Origin: Aquincolibacterium sp964606385
Lineage (GTDB): Bacteria > Omnitrophota > Omnitrophia > Omnitrophales > Aquincolibacteriaceae
Length of the DNA stretch: 64,000 bases
Direction: 5' to 3'
Assembly (NCBI GenBank): GCA_964606385.1
Contig: CAZSFZ010000001.1
Location: forward strand, 1 to 64,000
The notes below the pieces were generated by a model. It did no database searches. It was not told where the DNA came from and worked only from the letters and a program-made list of their open reading frames with translations. Position numbers and translations under genes: made by a program. Positions 1 through 7,763 of the stretch are shown here, piece by piece (the first letter of the stretch is position 1; each line of letters starts with the position of its first letter).

Positions 1-70
1 TAATGGGTAAAGCACACCGTAGAATCGTTAGGTGTCCATGAGTATAGCACCGCAGCCTATAAAAGGCAAC

Positions 71-120
71 CGTTGGCTACGAACTCAGCCCGCTCTAATT
101 GCGGGCAGTATTCGCCAACG
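71..120. other. Nested inverted repeat near the window edge
   Basis: An outer 7-base inverted repeat (CGTTGGC at 71-77 with GCCAACG at 114-120) encloses an inner 6-base one (GCCCGC at 88-93 with GCGGGC at 101-106, 7-base loop). It would fold as a hairpin on a longer stem in RNA or single-stranded DNA. No gene is visible in 1-201. The repeat lies downstream of the integrase stop codon, so it could be a transcript end, although no U-run follows, or part of the mobile element's recombination region. Function is unknown. Confidence 0.3.
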
Positions 121-201
121 ATTGGCTTCTTGTAAGGAACGTAGCACCCATACGCGATCTTGTCAATGCATGGAAAAAGCTATGCACAACTCCCAATAGA
201 C

Positions 202-1338
202 TCAGACGGCTTGTATCTGCTTCTGCTCCCACCTGGGCTTGAGCATAGTGATGGCGTTGCCCATGTAATCCGGGGCGAGGTGGGCATAATGCTTTTCCGT
301 GATCTTGACGTCGTGGTGGCCCAATAGCTTGGACACCGTATAAATGGGCATCCCGCTCATGACCGCATTGGATGCGAAGGTAGATCGAAGATCTTTCACA
401 TTCCCCTTCACTTTGGCGTTAGCGAAAACGCGATATAAACGGTTCCTGAGACCCTGATCGGACGCCCCGCCCCCCTCATCGGGAAACAGGTAGGAACTGC
501 TCCCTTTGGGCAATTCTGAGAGAATAGCGTGGGTCATAGGATGCATTGGAAGGACGCGCTTCTTGAAGTTCTTGGGATTCCAACCTGGCTTCGGCTGAAT
601 AATGATCTGCTTGCGCCGAAAATCGATGTCCGACCATTCCAGATGGCAGAGTTCGCCGTAACGCATCCCAGTCAAAAGCAAAAAAGTGATAATCTGTTTG
701 AGGTCTTTTGGAGCAGCCGCCAGAAGTTTCTTGATTTCATCATCCGAGAGATGTCGGATAGCCCGCTCTGGTTCTTTGTAGACCCTGATGTTCTGGGCAG
801 GGTTTTTAATTAAATACCCCTTCTCAACGCACCGATTCAAGAATGTTTTTATCATCTTGAGCTCGCGGTTGACCGTAGCCTTACTCACCTTCTCAATACG
901 CTTATTTCTCCATTTCTCGATATCCTCGGTCACGACCTGGTGGACATAGGGAACCTTGATCTGTTCACCGAAACCTTTGAAGATTCTTTCTTCGTTCGTG
1001 TAATTCTTCGCAGTATGTTCGGTCTTGCAGTTCTCCAGATAAAGACTTATAGCATCCTGGAATTTGACCCGCTTGGTTGAGGCATTAAGTTCAGCGACAG
1101 CCTCTTCCGCGCGAAGTCCAGGGCGTGCTATCAGATTCCGAAGAACGCGTTCACCTTCAGCACCTGGCTCAAATGAATCAAAAATCCCGCGCTCCAGGCC
1201 GCGCTTGATCTGTTCGTTGATACTGTGAGCAATCTTCTGGTTAGTGGTCTTGAGGGAGAATCGATACTGCTTCCCCAGGAACGAGAAGCGGGTGTAGTAG
1301 GTGTCGTTGAGTTGGTACGGTTCCATCTTCATGTTCAT
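202..1338 (-). CDS. Tyrosine recombinase / phage-type integrase
   Basis: Site-specific recombinase of the phage integrase family, which cuts and rejoins DNA through a covalent 3'-phosphotyrosine. An N-terminal SAM-like core-binding domain (about residues 90-180, with the usual NYTNEERIFKGF-type helices) precedes a C-terminal catalytic domain. Catalytic positions seen (from the chosen start): Arg226 in TGMRYGEL, Arg318 in KDLRSTFAS, His341 in LLGHHD and Tyr351 in EKHYAHL. The first residue of the usual HxxR box is Lys (KDLR), not His. I chose the ATG at 1338 because GAGGAAAG lies just upstream. A GTG at 1368 and an ATG at 1350 are also open but have poorly placed ribosome sites. The gene points away from a tRNA-Pro, the common arrangement for an integrative element sitting at a tRNA, and the rest of the element would lie left of the window. 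The family is certain; the target site is inferred. Confidence 0.9.
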   Translation of the reverse strand: MNMKMEPYQLNDTYYTRFSFLGKQYRFSLKTTNQKIAHSINEQIKRGLERGIFDSFEPGAEGERVLRNLIARPGLRAEEAVAELNASTKRVKFQDAISLYLENCKTEHTAKNYTNEERIFKGFGEQIKVPYVHQVVTEDIEKWRNKRIEKVSKATVNRELKMIKTFLNRCVEKGYLIKNPAQNIRVYKEPERAIRHLSDDEIKKLLAAAPKDLKQIITFLLLTGMRYGELCHLEWSDIDFRRKQIIIQPKPGWNPKNFKKRVLPMHPMTHAILSELPKGSSSYLFPDEGGGASDQGLRNRLYRVFANAKVKGNVKDLRSTFASNAVMSGMPIYTVSKLLGHHDVKITEKHYAHLAPDYMGNAITMLKPRWEQKQIQAV

Positions 1339-1350
1339 CTCTTTCCTCAT

Positions 1351-1385
1351 CTTTCTAAGCGCACGCACTCCTTTTGCTTAGAAAG
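1351..1385. repeat. 10-bp perfect inverted repeat in the integrase leader
   Basis: CTTTCTAAGC at 1351-1360 is exactly complementary to GCTTAGAAAG at 1376-1385 with a 15-base loop. On the minus strand the loop holds AAAAGGAG, so the hairpin would sit directly in front of the integrase start codons and could hide a ribosome site. Alternatively it is a DNA operator or a recombinase arm site. The repeat is seen directly; its role is inference. Confidence 0.45.
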
Positions 1386-1401
1386 AGACTCGCCAATTCT
1401 A

Positions 1402-1416
1402 GCCTAGAAATTAGGC
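1402..1416. repeat. Short palindrome upstream of the integrase
   Basis: GCCTA (1402-1406) and TAGGC (1412-1416) flank GAAAT. This lies in the AT-rich stretch between the tRNA terminator and the integrase gene, where the integrase promoter must be. It is a candidate repressor operator or recombination core-arm. No other copy is recognised in the window. Confidence 0.3.
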
Positions 1417-1452
1417 AAAAATTAAGCAAATCATCTCAAAAACATCGCAAAA

Positions 1453-1490
1453 GCAAAAACGGGTCGCAACCATGATAGTTGCAACCCGTT
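1453..1490 (-). terminator. Rho-independent terminator after tRNA-Pro
   Basis: Read on the minus strand, AACGGGTTGCAAC pairs with GTTGCGACCCGTT across a 6-base loop, with one mismatch, and is followed by TTTTGCTTTTG. It begins about 20 bases past the tRNA 3' end and therefore ends the tRNA transcript. It lies between the tRNA and the integrase gene, which matters when deciding where an integrated element would begin. Confidence 0.75.
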
Positions 1491-1510
1491 GAGATACAAG
1501 AGGAAAAGAA

Positions 1511-1584
1511 TCGGGGCGAGAGGATTTGAACCTCCGACCGCACGCACCCCAAGCGTGTGCGCTACCAGGCTGCGCTACGCCCCG
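1511..1584 (-). tRNA. tRNA-Pro (anticodon GGG)
   Basis: A complete cloverleaf on the minus strand. The 7-bp acceptor stem is CGGGGCG with CGCCCCG and discriminator A. The D-arm is AGCGCAGCCTGGTAGCGC, the anticodon arm CACGC-TTGGGGT-GCGTG has anticodon GGG, and the T-arm has the GGTTCAAATCC core. It closely resembles the bacterial proline GGG tRNA. CCA is not encoded, so it must be added after transcription. A terminator follows within 20 bases, then an integrase gene, so this tRNA is a candidate attachment site. Confidence 0.97.
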
Positions 1585-1736
1585 ATGGATTTCTGTTTTT
1601 CTTTTCATTAATCGAACCTCGAGGCTGTGCTGACTTCCTTATAACCTCTATAACAGAGTCAGTACGCCCCGAGTGAACCAAGGGGTTAAACAGGAGCGAG
1701 AGTATACCAAATTTCCAGGATTTGGGACTGTTTTTT

Positions 1737-2228
1737 CTAGCGAGCGGCCCGGGGCTTGGACTTCAGGAACGCGGCCAAGCTGAAGGGGTGGTCTTTGCGA
1801 AGGGCGAGACAGATGGCAAAAAAGGCGTTCCCGATATCCATGACCAGCACTTGATAAGGCTGCAGGTGGATCAGGCTCCCCTCCCCGAAACAGCCACAAT
1901 CGGGTGGAACGGATCCGGTCACCACGCGCGTTGCGACGATCAGGACCACGAAGCTCCAGGACATGGCTCCGAGCACAAGAGCGCTAAGGCGCGGCAGGTA
2001 CCCCAGGATCATAAAAACGCCGAAAAGGAATTCGATCCAGGGAACGACATGCGCCAGCAGCGGAATGACCGCGTACGGAATGATCTCGTAAGAGGCCATC
2101 ACTCCCTGAAAATTCTCCACGGGATCCATAAGCTTGGTGAAACCGGAATAGGCGAACACAAGCCCCAGGAACATTCGGCACAAAAAAAGGATCTTGTAGT
2201 TCATTTTTGAGGCATCAAACCGAGGCAT
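1737..2228 (-). CDS. MauE/DoxX-like membrane protein with DCGCFG motif
   Basis: A small inner-membrane protein with four predicted membrane segments, beginning at NYKILFLCRMFLG and with SGFTKL in the first loop, as in the DoxX/MauE superfamily. The motif DCGCFG carries two cysteines, which is the MauE-type signature. MauE-like proteins are thought to pass electrons to periplasmic thiol-disulfide partners, and the upstream gene encodes exactly such a partner. The ATG at 2228 has GGGGG six bases upstream and overlaps the end of the dsbA-like gene by 14 bases. An internal ATG at 2204 (MNYK) is the alternative start and would still cover all membrane segments. The role as an electron partner of the neighbouring thioredoxin is inferred from adjacency and the paired cysteines. 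Confidence 0.8.
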   Translation of the reverse strand: MPRFDASKMNYKILFLCRMFLGLVFAYSGFTKLMDPVENFQGVMASYEIIPYAVIPLLAHVVPWIEFLFGVFMILGYLPRLSALVLGAMSWSFVVLIVATRVVTGSVPPDCGCFGEGSLIHLQPYQVLVMDIGNAFFAICLALRKDHPFSLAAFLKSKPRAAR

Positions 2229-2949
2229 GGGCAGCCCCCTGCAAAGGAGCCGGTGCAAGCGGCTCGGGTTGTTTTTCGGGCGCAGGTTTCGGCGGCAATC
2301 CAAGAATTTTGCGCGCCGCGTTCTCGCCGCGCTCCTGCATTTCCCGGGGTCCCACGAAACGCTCTTCGCCGAGGAAAAAAGTCGGCGTCGCGCTGACCTG
2401 CATCTTGTTCCCTTCCTCTTTTTCCGCGTAAATCGCGCGTGTCACGGCCACATCCGCCATGCATGCCCCAAAACGCTCCATGTCGGCCCCGAGATCATCC
2501 GCGTATTTCATCAGGATTTCCAACGGCGGAACTTTGGACAAGGCCCATCCCTGCTGGTTTTCATAAAGTTTATCGTGATAGGCCCAGAATTTTCCCTGGG
2601 CATTCATGCACTCGGCCGCCTGGTGGGCATAAATGGACCATTTATGCGAGGTCAGGGGATAATGTTTGTAGGTCAGCTGGATCTTTCCGGGATAATTTTT
2701 GAAAAGAGCGTGAATATCCGTCTGGACGTTGCGGCAGGAAGGGCATTCAAAATCGCTATATTCGACGAATTTTACGGGTGCATTCGCGGGCCCCAAAACC
2801 TTGGAGGACATCGGAATCCCCAGAGCGCTCGTGGAGGGCTTTCCGGCCGTCACGGGCGCCGGCTTGTTCCTTTGGATGAAAAACACGACTCCCGAAAGCA
2901 ACAACACCAGGACGATCCCCGTCAGGACCGAGCGAAGATTCATTTTCAT
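2215..2949 (-). CDS. Membrane-anchored DsbA-like disulfide oxidoreductase
   Basis: A thiol-disulfide oxidoreductase of the DsbA / thioredoxin_4 type, expected to act in the periplasm. One N-terminal hydrophobic segment (about residues 8-26) serves as signal anchor. The active site is C69-P-S-C72 in EYSDFECPSCRNVQ, and the cis-proline loop is SATPTFFLG. The length of 244 residues is normal for the family. The C-terminus is a Pro/Ala-rich tail. It is probably co-transcribed with the MauE/DoxX-like gene, whose start overlaps its stop. A protein-folding role for the exported proteins of this region is reasonable, but the giant repeat protein appears to contain no cysteine, so it is not an obvious substrate. 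Isomerase versus oxidase cannot be told from sequence. Confidence 0.9.
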   Translation of the reverse strand: MKMNLRSVLTGIVLVLLLSGVVFFIQRNKPAPVTAGKPSTSALGIPMSSKVLGPANAPVKFVEYSDFECPSCRNVQTDIHALFKNYPGKIQLTYKHYPLTSHKWSIYAHQAAECMNAQGKFWAYHDKLYENQQGWALSKVPPLEILMKYADDLGADMERFGACMADVAVTRAIYAEKEEGNKMQVSATPTFFLGEERFVGPREMQERGENAARKILGLPPKPAPEKQPEPLAPAPLQGAAHASV

Positions 2950-3040
2950 TTGAACATGTCCCCTTCATTAAAAGATCAGGCGACCGCCATTCTATGGGAA
3001 CCCGCCTTTCAAAATCAACCCCGTTCTTAATGCCTTGGAA

Positions 3041-3472
3041 TCAATTTTCTTCGAACTGGCGGGAAATATACTTCAGAACATCGATCGGGGTCAGAATCCC
3101 CACAAGCGTCCCGTCGGCCTTGACGATGGGGATACAACCGTATTTCTCGGAAGCCATGATCTCCACCGCCTGTTTCAGGGTATCCTCGGGACCCAGCGTC
3201 AACGGATGCTTGGTCATGACAAATCTCAGCACAAAACGGTTCATTTCATCTTCGTCGTAATAGTAACTCCCGTCTTCTGTGCGGTGGGGCGCCAGGCATC
3301 GCGCCAGATCATTGCGGGTAAAAATACCGAGAAGGTGGTTCCTGTCATCCACCACCGGAACATGCCTTATCCCGTTCACGCGGAACTTTGACTCCACCTC
3401 ACTTAAAGAATCTTCGACACGCGCCGTAATGACGCCGGTGACCATAATGTCCTTCAAAGGAATGTCTTTCAT
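3041..3472 (-). CDS. Two-CBS-domain protein
   Basis: A stand-alone cytoplasmic protein made of two CBS domains: about residues 6-60 with GIRHVPVVDDRNHLLGIFTR, and 80-140 with YGCIPIVKADGTLVGILT. CBS pairs (Bateman modules) bind adenosine nucleotides such as AMP, ATP or S-adenosylmethionine and act as sensors. An acidic insert with YYYDEDE separates the two copies. The start ATG overlaps the stop of the upstream metzincin-TPR gene (ATGA), so the two are translationally coupled. The ligand and the regulated target are not evident. Confidence 0.9.
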   Translation of the reverse strand: MKDIPLKDIMVTGVITARVEDSLSEVESKFRVNGIRHVPVVDDRNHLLGIFTRNDLARCLAPHRTEDGSYYYDEDEMNRFVLRFVMTKHPLTLGPEDTLKQAVEIMASEKYGCIPIVKADGTLVGILTPIDVLKYISRQFEEN

Positions 3473-5319
3473 GATGTTCCCTCCAATTGAACCTGCATTT
3501 GCGGCGCGTCCTTCAGCATCTTGTCGATATTCTGAAGGAGCTCTTTGGCCTTTTTATTTTTAGGATCGAGCTTCAGCACATTCTCCAAGGCTTCTTTGGC
3601 CCCGACGGGATTTTGACGTCCGAGGCACGCGAGCGCCAGCCCGAAATGACTTTCGGCGTTATTCCAGTCGTTGGCGATTGCGATGTGAAATTCTTTTTCC
3701 GCGACATCAAAATGCTGCTTCTGGTTGAAAACATACCCGAGATTCTTGTGAAAACGCGCTTCTGTCTTTTTGTCTTTCGCGTAACGAAGCCCCTCCTGGA
3801 GAAGACCTACGGCGTTGTCATAATCCCCTTTCTGCATTAGGGCCACGGCCAGCGTGCCGTAAATATCCGGGTCATCCTTTTCTTTTTGCAGGACCGTCAC
3901 GAGGACCTGGATACAGTCATCCCACTGCCCCAGTTGATAGTGGATCTGCGCGAGGCCTTTCAGACATCCGGGATTCATATCCATCGCGCAGGCCGAACGG
4001 AAGTGCTTGATCGCTTCCGAAGATTGATTGGTCTTGTAATAGATCTTCCCGAGATAGTTATGGATCTGGATCACTTCGCTCTTATTCTGGGTGAGCGGCA
4101 GCACCCGTTTAAAATAACGCTCGCTGTCGCTGTAGCGCTCCTTGTTGAAATAGGCGATCCCGAGGTTGATCAGCGCCTTCACGTTATTGGGTTCCTTGAC
4201 GAGCATTCTGTCGAACTCGCGGATCGCTTCGTCGTATTGGCCGTTCGCCATGGCGACAAAAGCCAGATTGGCCTTCAGGGTCGGGTTCTCCCGGTCGATC
4301 TGCAGTCCCCGCGAATAAGCCTGATAAGCACCCATCGTGTTGTTCTGGGACATGTAGATATCCCCCAGCACGGTGAAGGCCTGGACTTTTTCAAGGTTCT
4401 GGCTCCGGAACTTGAACCCTTGCACGGCCTGCGTCAGTTCTTTCACAGCGTTCTGGTAGTCGCCGATCTTGTAGTAAAGGATCCCGAGATCAAAATGGAT
4501 CCGCGGATGATTGGGATTGATGGACACGGCCATTTTCCAGGCTCCCAACGCGTCATCCATCTGTCCCAGGGTTAGATAAAGGACCCCTAGGGTATAATAA
4601 AAATCAAACGACTGATCCCGTGCGGCCAATTTCAGATAGGAACCCAACAATCTTTGCAACACCATCGGCGGCAAGCTTGTCAGGCCTTTTTTGAAATCCA
4701 TGGCGCGGGTTTGCGTGATGATCTCATGATTTTCCCGGTCAAAACGGGAGGGCAATTGCTTGTCCACGATCGGGTACATGATGCTCGAGGCATCGCCGGT
4801 ATGGATCGCTCCGAAAAGATGCGCCAGCTCGTGCACCATGACGGTCTCTTCCTGGATCCGGTAAAGCTTCTCTACAGGATAACGCAGCACGAGATAACCC
4901 GAGAAAGGGCGCGCCTGGCCCAGCGTGTCGAGATCTCTGGGATCCATGTTCGCCTGGATGGCCTTGGCCGGCAGCCGGCTTAACCCGACCATGATATCGA
5001 CATCGCCCAGGGGATAACGCGACATCAGGTCCTCGATCAACACGAGCGTCGTATCGCTTTCGGAAACGGTGGGCCATTCGTACCATTTGGCCGGAACAAA
5101 CTTGATCTTGAATTCGGCCTCAAAGATCCTTGAGGCGTAGGCCAGACGCCGCTCGAAATCGCCGCGCCAGTTACGCATCGCCTTGACGCCGGGGGTGACT
5201 GCGACCCCGACGCGAATAACTTTCATCGAGGACGTCCTGGGAGCGGCGTGAGCCGGGGCAGGCAGCCCCGAGGTCAAAAAACTGAAAGCCAGCAGGAAGA
5301 TCCCGATCTTTTTCATCAT
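3469..5319 (-). CDS. Secreted metzincin-type metalloprotease fused to TPR repeats
   Basis: The N-terminal signal peptide ends near PAPAHAA. A protease-like domain of about 190 residues carries MVHELAHLFGAIH at about residue 163, matching the metzincin zinc motif HExxHxxGxxH, followed by SSIMYP, the expected Met-turn. The remaining 400 residues are a long array of TPR units (for example DFYYTLGVLYLTLGQMDDAL and HFDLGILYYKIGDYQNAV). Metzincins of the archaemetzincin/matrixin kind are zinc endopeptidases, so the protein is probably a periplasmic or outer-membrane-associated peptidase with a protein-binding scaffold. The start is the ATG at 5319, overlapping the stop of the GT2 gene as ATGA; an upstream TTG at 5328 is possible. 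The fusion is unusual; the substrate is unknown. Confidence 0.85.
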   Translation of the reverse strand: MMKKIGIFLLAFSFLTSGLPAPAHAAPRTSSMKVIRVGVAVTPGVKAMRNWRGDFERRLAYASRIFEAEFKIKFVPAKWYEWPTVSESDTTLVLIEDLMSRYPLGDVDIMVGLSRLPAKAIQANMDPRDLDTLGQARPFSGYLVLRYPVEKLYRIQEETVMVHELAHLFGAIHTGDASSIMYPIVDKQLPSRFDRENHEIITQTRAMDFKKGLTSLPPMVLQRLLGSYLKLAARDQSFDFYYTLGVLYLTLGQMDDALGAWKMAVSINPNHPRIHFDLGILYYKIGDYQNAVKELTQAVQGFKFRSQNLEKVQAFTVLGDIYMSQNNTMGAYQAYSRGLQIDRENPTLKANLAFVAMANGQYDEAIREFDRMLVKEPNNVKALINLGIAYFNKERYSDSERYFKRVLPLTQNKSEVIQIHNYLGKIYYKTNQSSEAIKHFRSACAMDMNPGCLKGLAQIHYQLGQWDDCIQVLVTVLQKEKDDPDIYGTLAVALMQKGDYDNAVGLLQEGLRYAKDKKTEARFHKNLGYVFNQKQHFDVAEKEFHIAIANDWNNAESHFGLALACLGRQNPVGAKEALENVLKLDPKNKKAKELLQNIDKMLKDAPQMQVQLEGTS

Positions 5320-6017
5320 GGGAGACAATTCTTGAAAAGCACGTTCAATGCGATAAAAAAATCACGGGCTTTGATCTTTTTTCCTTCGCTGGCCGTCCTG
5401 CCGCTGTACTGGATCGGCAGTTCCAGGATCTTGACGTTCCTTTTGGCAAGCTTGGCCGTGATCTCGGGTTCAAAATCGAAACGCTGGGCGCTTAAGCTCA
5501 GCGAAAGCATGAGGCTCTTGCGGATAAGTTTATAGCAGGTCTCCATATCGGTCAAACGGGTCCCGAAAAGAAGGTTCGTCAGAAAGGTCAGGAACCGGTT
5601 CGCGATATAATTCGGGAACGCCATGCCGCACGGGACTCCTTTTTCCAGAAACCGGCTTCCGTAAACGGCATCGGCCTCTTTTTTCAGGATCGGCTCAAGA
5701 AGACGCGGCAATTCGGCGGGGTCATATTCGAAGTCGGCGTCCTGCACGACCAGGATATCCCCTGACGCGTGTTCCAGTCCCCGGAGGATGCTGTATCCCT
5801 TGCCGCGGTTCTGGTCGTTACGGAGCACGCGGATCCTTCCCGCCGTATCTTTTTCGCTCAAAAGTTGCGTGATGGCGTGGGTCCGGTCCTCGCTGTGATC
5901 ATCCACCACAATCACCTCATAATCCACGGGAAAAGGAACCCGGACGATCTTTTCAACAAGCTGCTCAATGGTTTGAGCTTCATTATAGGCAGGAATAATG
6001 ATCGATAATTTATTCAT
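5316..6017 (-). CDS. GT2 glycosyltransferase, polyprenyl-phosphate sugar synthase type
   Basis: A 233-residue GT-A fold family 2 enzyme resembling dolichyl/polyprenyl-phosphate mannose or glucose synthases. Motifs: SIIIPAYNEAQTIEQLVEKI at the N-terminus, VIVVDDHSEDRT for nucleotide binding, VVQDADFEYDP as the metal-binding DxD, and a QRFDFEPEITAKLAKR region near the C-terminus that is typical of this subfamily. It has no C-terminal membrane segments, so it is probably a peripheral enzyme at the cytoplasmic face. Such enzymes load lipid carriers that feed GT-C transferases, and three GT-C genes begin just across the divergent intergenic region at 6129. The sugar specificity is not predictable. 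Confidence 0.9.
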   Translation of the reverse strand: MNKLSIIIPAYNEAQTIEQLVEKIVRVPFPVDYEVIVVDDHSEDRTHAITQLLSEKDTAGRIRVLRNDQNRGKGYSILRGLEHASGDILVVQDADFEYDPAELPRLLEPILKKEADAVYGSRFLEKGVPCGMAFPNYIANRFLTFLTNLLFGTRLTDMETCYKLIRKSLMLSLSLSAQRFDFEPEITAKLAKRNVKILELPIQYSGRTASEGKKIKARDFFIALNVLFKNCLP

Positions 6018-6128
6018 AGATACAGTAAAATCGCCCCGTGATCTCAGCGTCCGGAAAACTGCTGTTTTTCGCGCTCTGTGATTTAGCAGTTTAACGCCAG
6101 CTCAAGGGGCTGTAAAATAGTTTCTCAA

Positions 6129-7763
6129 ATGGAACCCCGTTCGGAACCTTTTTATCGTCATCTTTTTGTCGGCACGGCGATTCTTGCCTGCGCGGGCATG
6201 GTCTATCTTTCCCAGGGTTTTGGTATCATCTGGGACGAATGGATCCAGAGCCAGTACGGCAAACTGGTCCTGAATTTTTTCCTGAGCGGCGGGGCTTCAC
6301 GCGATTGCCTCACCTTCGGCGAGACGCTCTATCTTTACGGCGGCCTTTTTGACACGATCGCCGTCGCCCTCTATGGTCTCATTTTCGGGGATCTGAAAAC
6401 CCTCGTCGGATCTTCTTTAATGAAGGATTTCGTCCTCCCCCACTATTTCGAGACCCGGCACGCGATCAACGCCCTTTTCGGTTTCACGGCGATCCTTTTC
6501 ACGGGGCTTCTCGGAAAAGAACTCCGGAATTGGCGCACAGGGCTTCTGAGCCTTTTGTTTATCCTCTTCAGCCCCCGTTTCTTCGGAAATTCGATGAACA
6601 ATCCGAAAGACATTCCCTTTGCCATGGCTTATGTCATGTCGCTCTACGCCATGGTCCGCTTTTTTAAAGCCTGGCCTAAACCCAAAGTTTTGACGATCTT
6701 CTTCCTGATCATCTCGATCGCGATCGCCATCAACATCAAGGCGGGCGGGTTGATGCTGATCGGGTACCTGCTTCTCTTCGCCTCCGGATTATGGGGGTTG
6801 GGGATCCTGCGGAAGAAAAAAATAGAAGCTCCCGCGCGCTTCTTCCTGTCGCTTGCGGGCATATCGCTTGCGGCTTATTTTTGCGGTCTTCTCTTCTGGC
6901 CCTACGGCCTGCTGGACCCGATCCATAATCCTCTCAAAGCCCTTTCCGAGCTTTCTCTTTTCAGCGGCGCCAAGGGCGTGCTTCTTTTTGAGGGCCGTAT
7001 GATCCCCCACGGCCAAACGCCCTGGTATTACCTTCCCAAGTGGATCTCTATTTCTGTTCCGCTTTATATCCATCTCGGGATCCTGGCCCTTCTTGTATTC
7101 TTTGTGAAGATCATCCGGTCCGGAAATGGTCGTTTCCTTGCCATGCTCCTTTTTGCCGTGCTTTTCCCGCCGGTCTATGCCGTCTTAAAACACTCCTTTG
7201 TGTATGACAGCTGGCGACATTTCCTTTTTGTTTATCCTCCCATGGTCGTGCTTGCCGCGATCGCCTGGGATTTTTCCTGGGACCTTCTGAAAAGCAAGAA
7301 AACAAAACTCCTCCTGGGAGTGATCCTGATGGCGACGCTCCTGGAGCCGGCATCCTGGATGGTGCGTTTTCATCCTCATGAATATATTTACTTCAATCCT
7401 TTGGTCGGAGGGCTTCGGGGGGCTTACGGCCGTTATGAAACGGATTATTGGGGAAATTCCCTGAAGATGGCGTCGGAATGGCTCAGCGGTCATTACAAAC
7501 GCTCGGGCATCCAGCGTCCCATCCGGATCAAAGCGGACGGTGAACTTATTTCATCGGGTTATTATTTGACCCGCGATCTCGGGCCGGCCTATGTTCCTAG
7601 CCTCGAAAACGAACCGGAGTGGGATTTCTGGCTCAGTTTATCGCGAGGCATTGACCCTTTATACCTCCGGAACAAGGATTGGCCGCCCCTTGCCACGATC
7701 CATAAAGTCGAAGCGGACGGCGTCACCCTTTGCGCCGTCATCGAGAATCCGGGCCGTCCATGA
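6129..7763 (+). CDS. GT-C membrane glycosyltransferase (GT39/ArnT-like), copy 1
   Basis: A polytopic inner-membrane protein of 544 residues with about 10-12 hydrophobic segments and a soluble C-terminal part. The first periplasmic loop has IIWDEW, the acidic pair position that is catalytic in PMT/ArnT-type GT-C enzymes, which use lipid-phosphate sugars as donors. It shares a long series of motifs with the next gene: SPRFFGNSMNNPKDIPFA, HPHEYIYFNPLVGGLRGAYG, YETDYWGNSLK and the C-terminal WPPLATIHKVEADGVTLCAV. The pair therefore arose by tandem duplication. Its stop overlaps the next start as ATGA. The acceptor may be protein or glycan and is not known. Confidence 0.85.
   Translation: MEPRSEPFYRHLFVGTAILACAGMVYLSQGFGIIWDEWIQSQYGKLVLNFFLSGGASRDCLTFGETLYLYGGLFDTIAVALYGLIFGDLKTLVGSSLMKDFVLPHYFETRHAINALFGFTAILFTGLLGKELRNWRTGLLSLLFILFSPRFFGNSMNNPKDIPFAMAYVMSLYAMVRFFKAWPKPKVLTIFFLIISIAIAINIKAGGLMLIGYLLLFASGLWGLGILRKKKIEAPARFFLSLAGISLAAYFCGLLFWPYGLLDPIHNPLKALSELSLFSGAKGVLLFEGRMIPHGQTPWYYLPKWISISVPLYIHLGILALLVFFVKIIRSGNGRFLAMLLFAVLFPPVYAVLKHSFVYDSWRHFLFVYPPMVVLAAIAWDFSWDLLKSKKTKLLLGVILMATLLEPASWMVRFHPHEYIYFNPLVGGLRGAYGRYETDYWGNSLKMASEWLSGHYKRSGIQRPIRIKADGELISSGYYLTRDLGPAYVPSLENEPEWDFWLSLSRGIDPLYLRNKDWPPLATIHKVEADGVTLCAVIENPGRP

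Noticed and set aside
1600..1736. Small gene or promoter between tRNA-Pro and the MauE-like gene
   Set aside because: No frame with a ribosome site; only a short inverted repeat (CTGACT/AGTCAG) of unclear meaning. The TTATAAG motif lacks a properly spaced -35.
2227..3030. Plus-strand open frame opposite the DsbA-like gene
   Set aside because: Antisense shadow of well-supported minus-strand genes; basic, disordered-looking product without any motif.
6018..6128. Promoter with TAAAAT -10 before the first GT-C gene
   Set aside because: The -10 is acceptable, but the region 16-18 bases upstream matches the -35 consensus poorly and there is no TGn extension; not strong enough to list.
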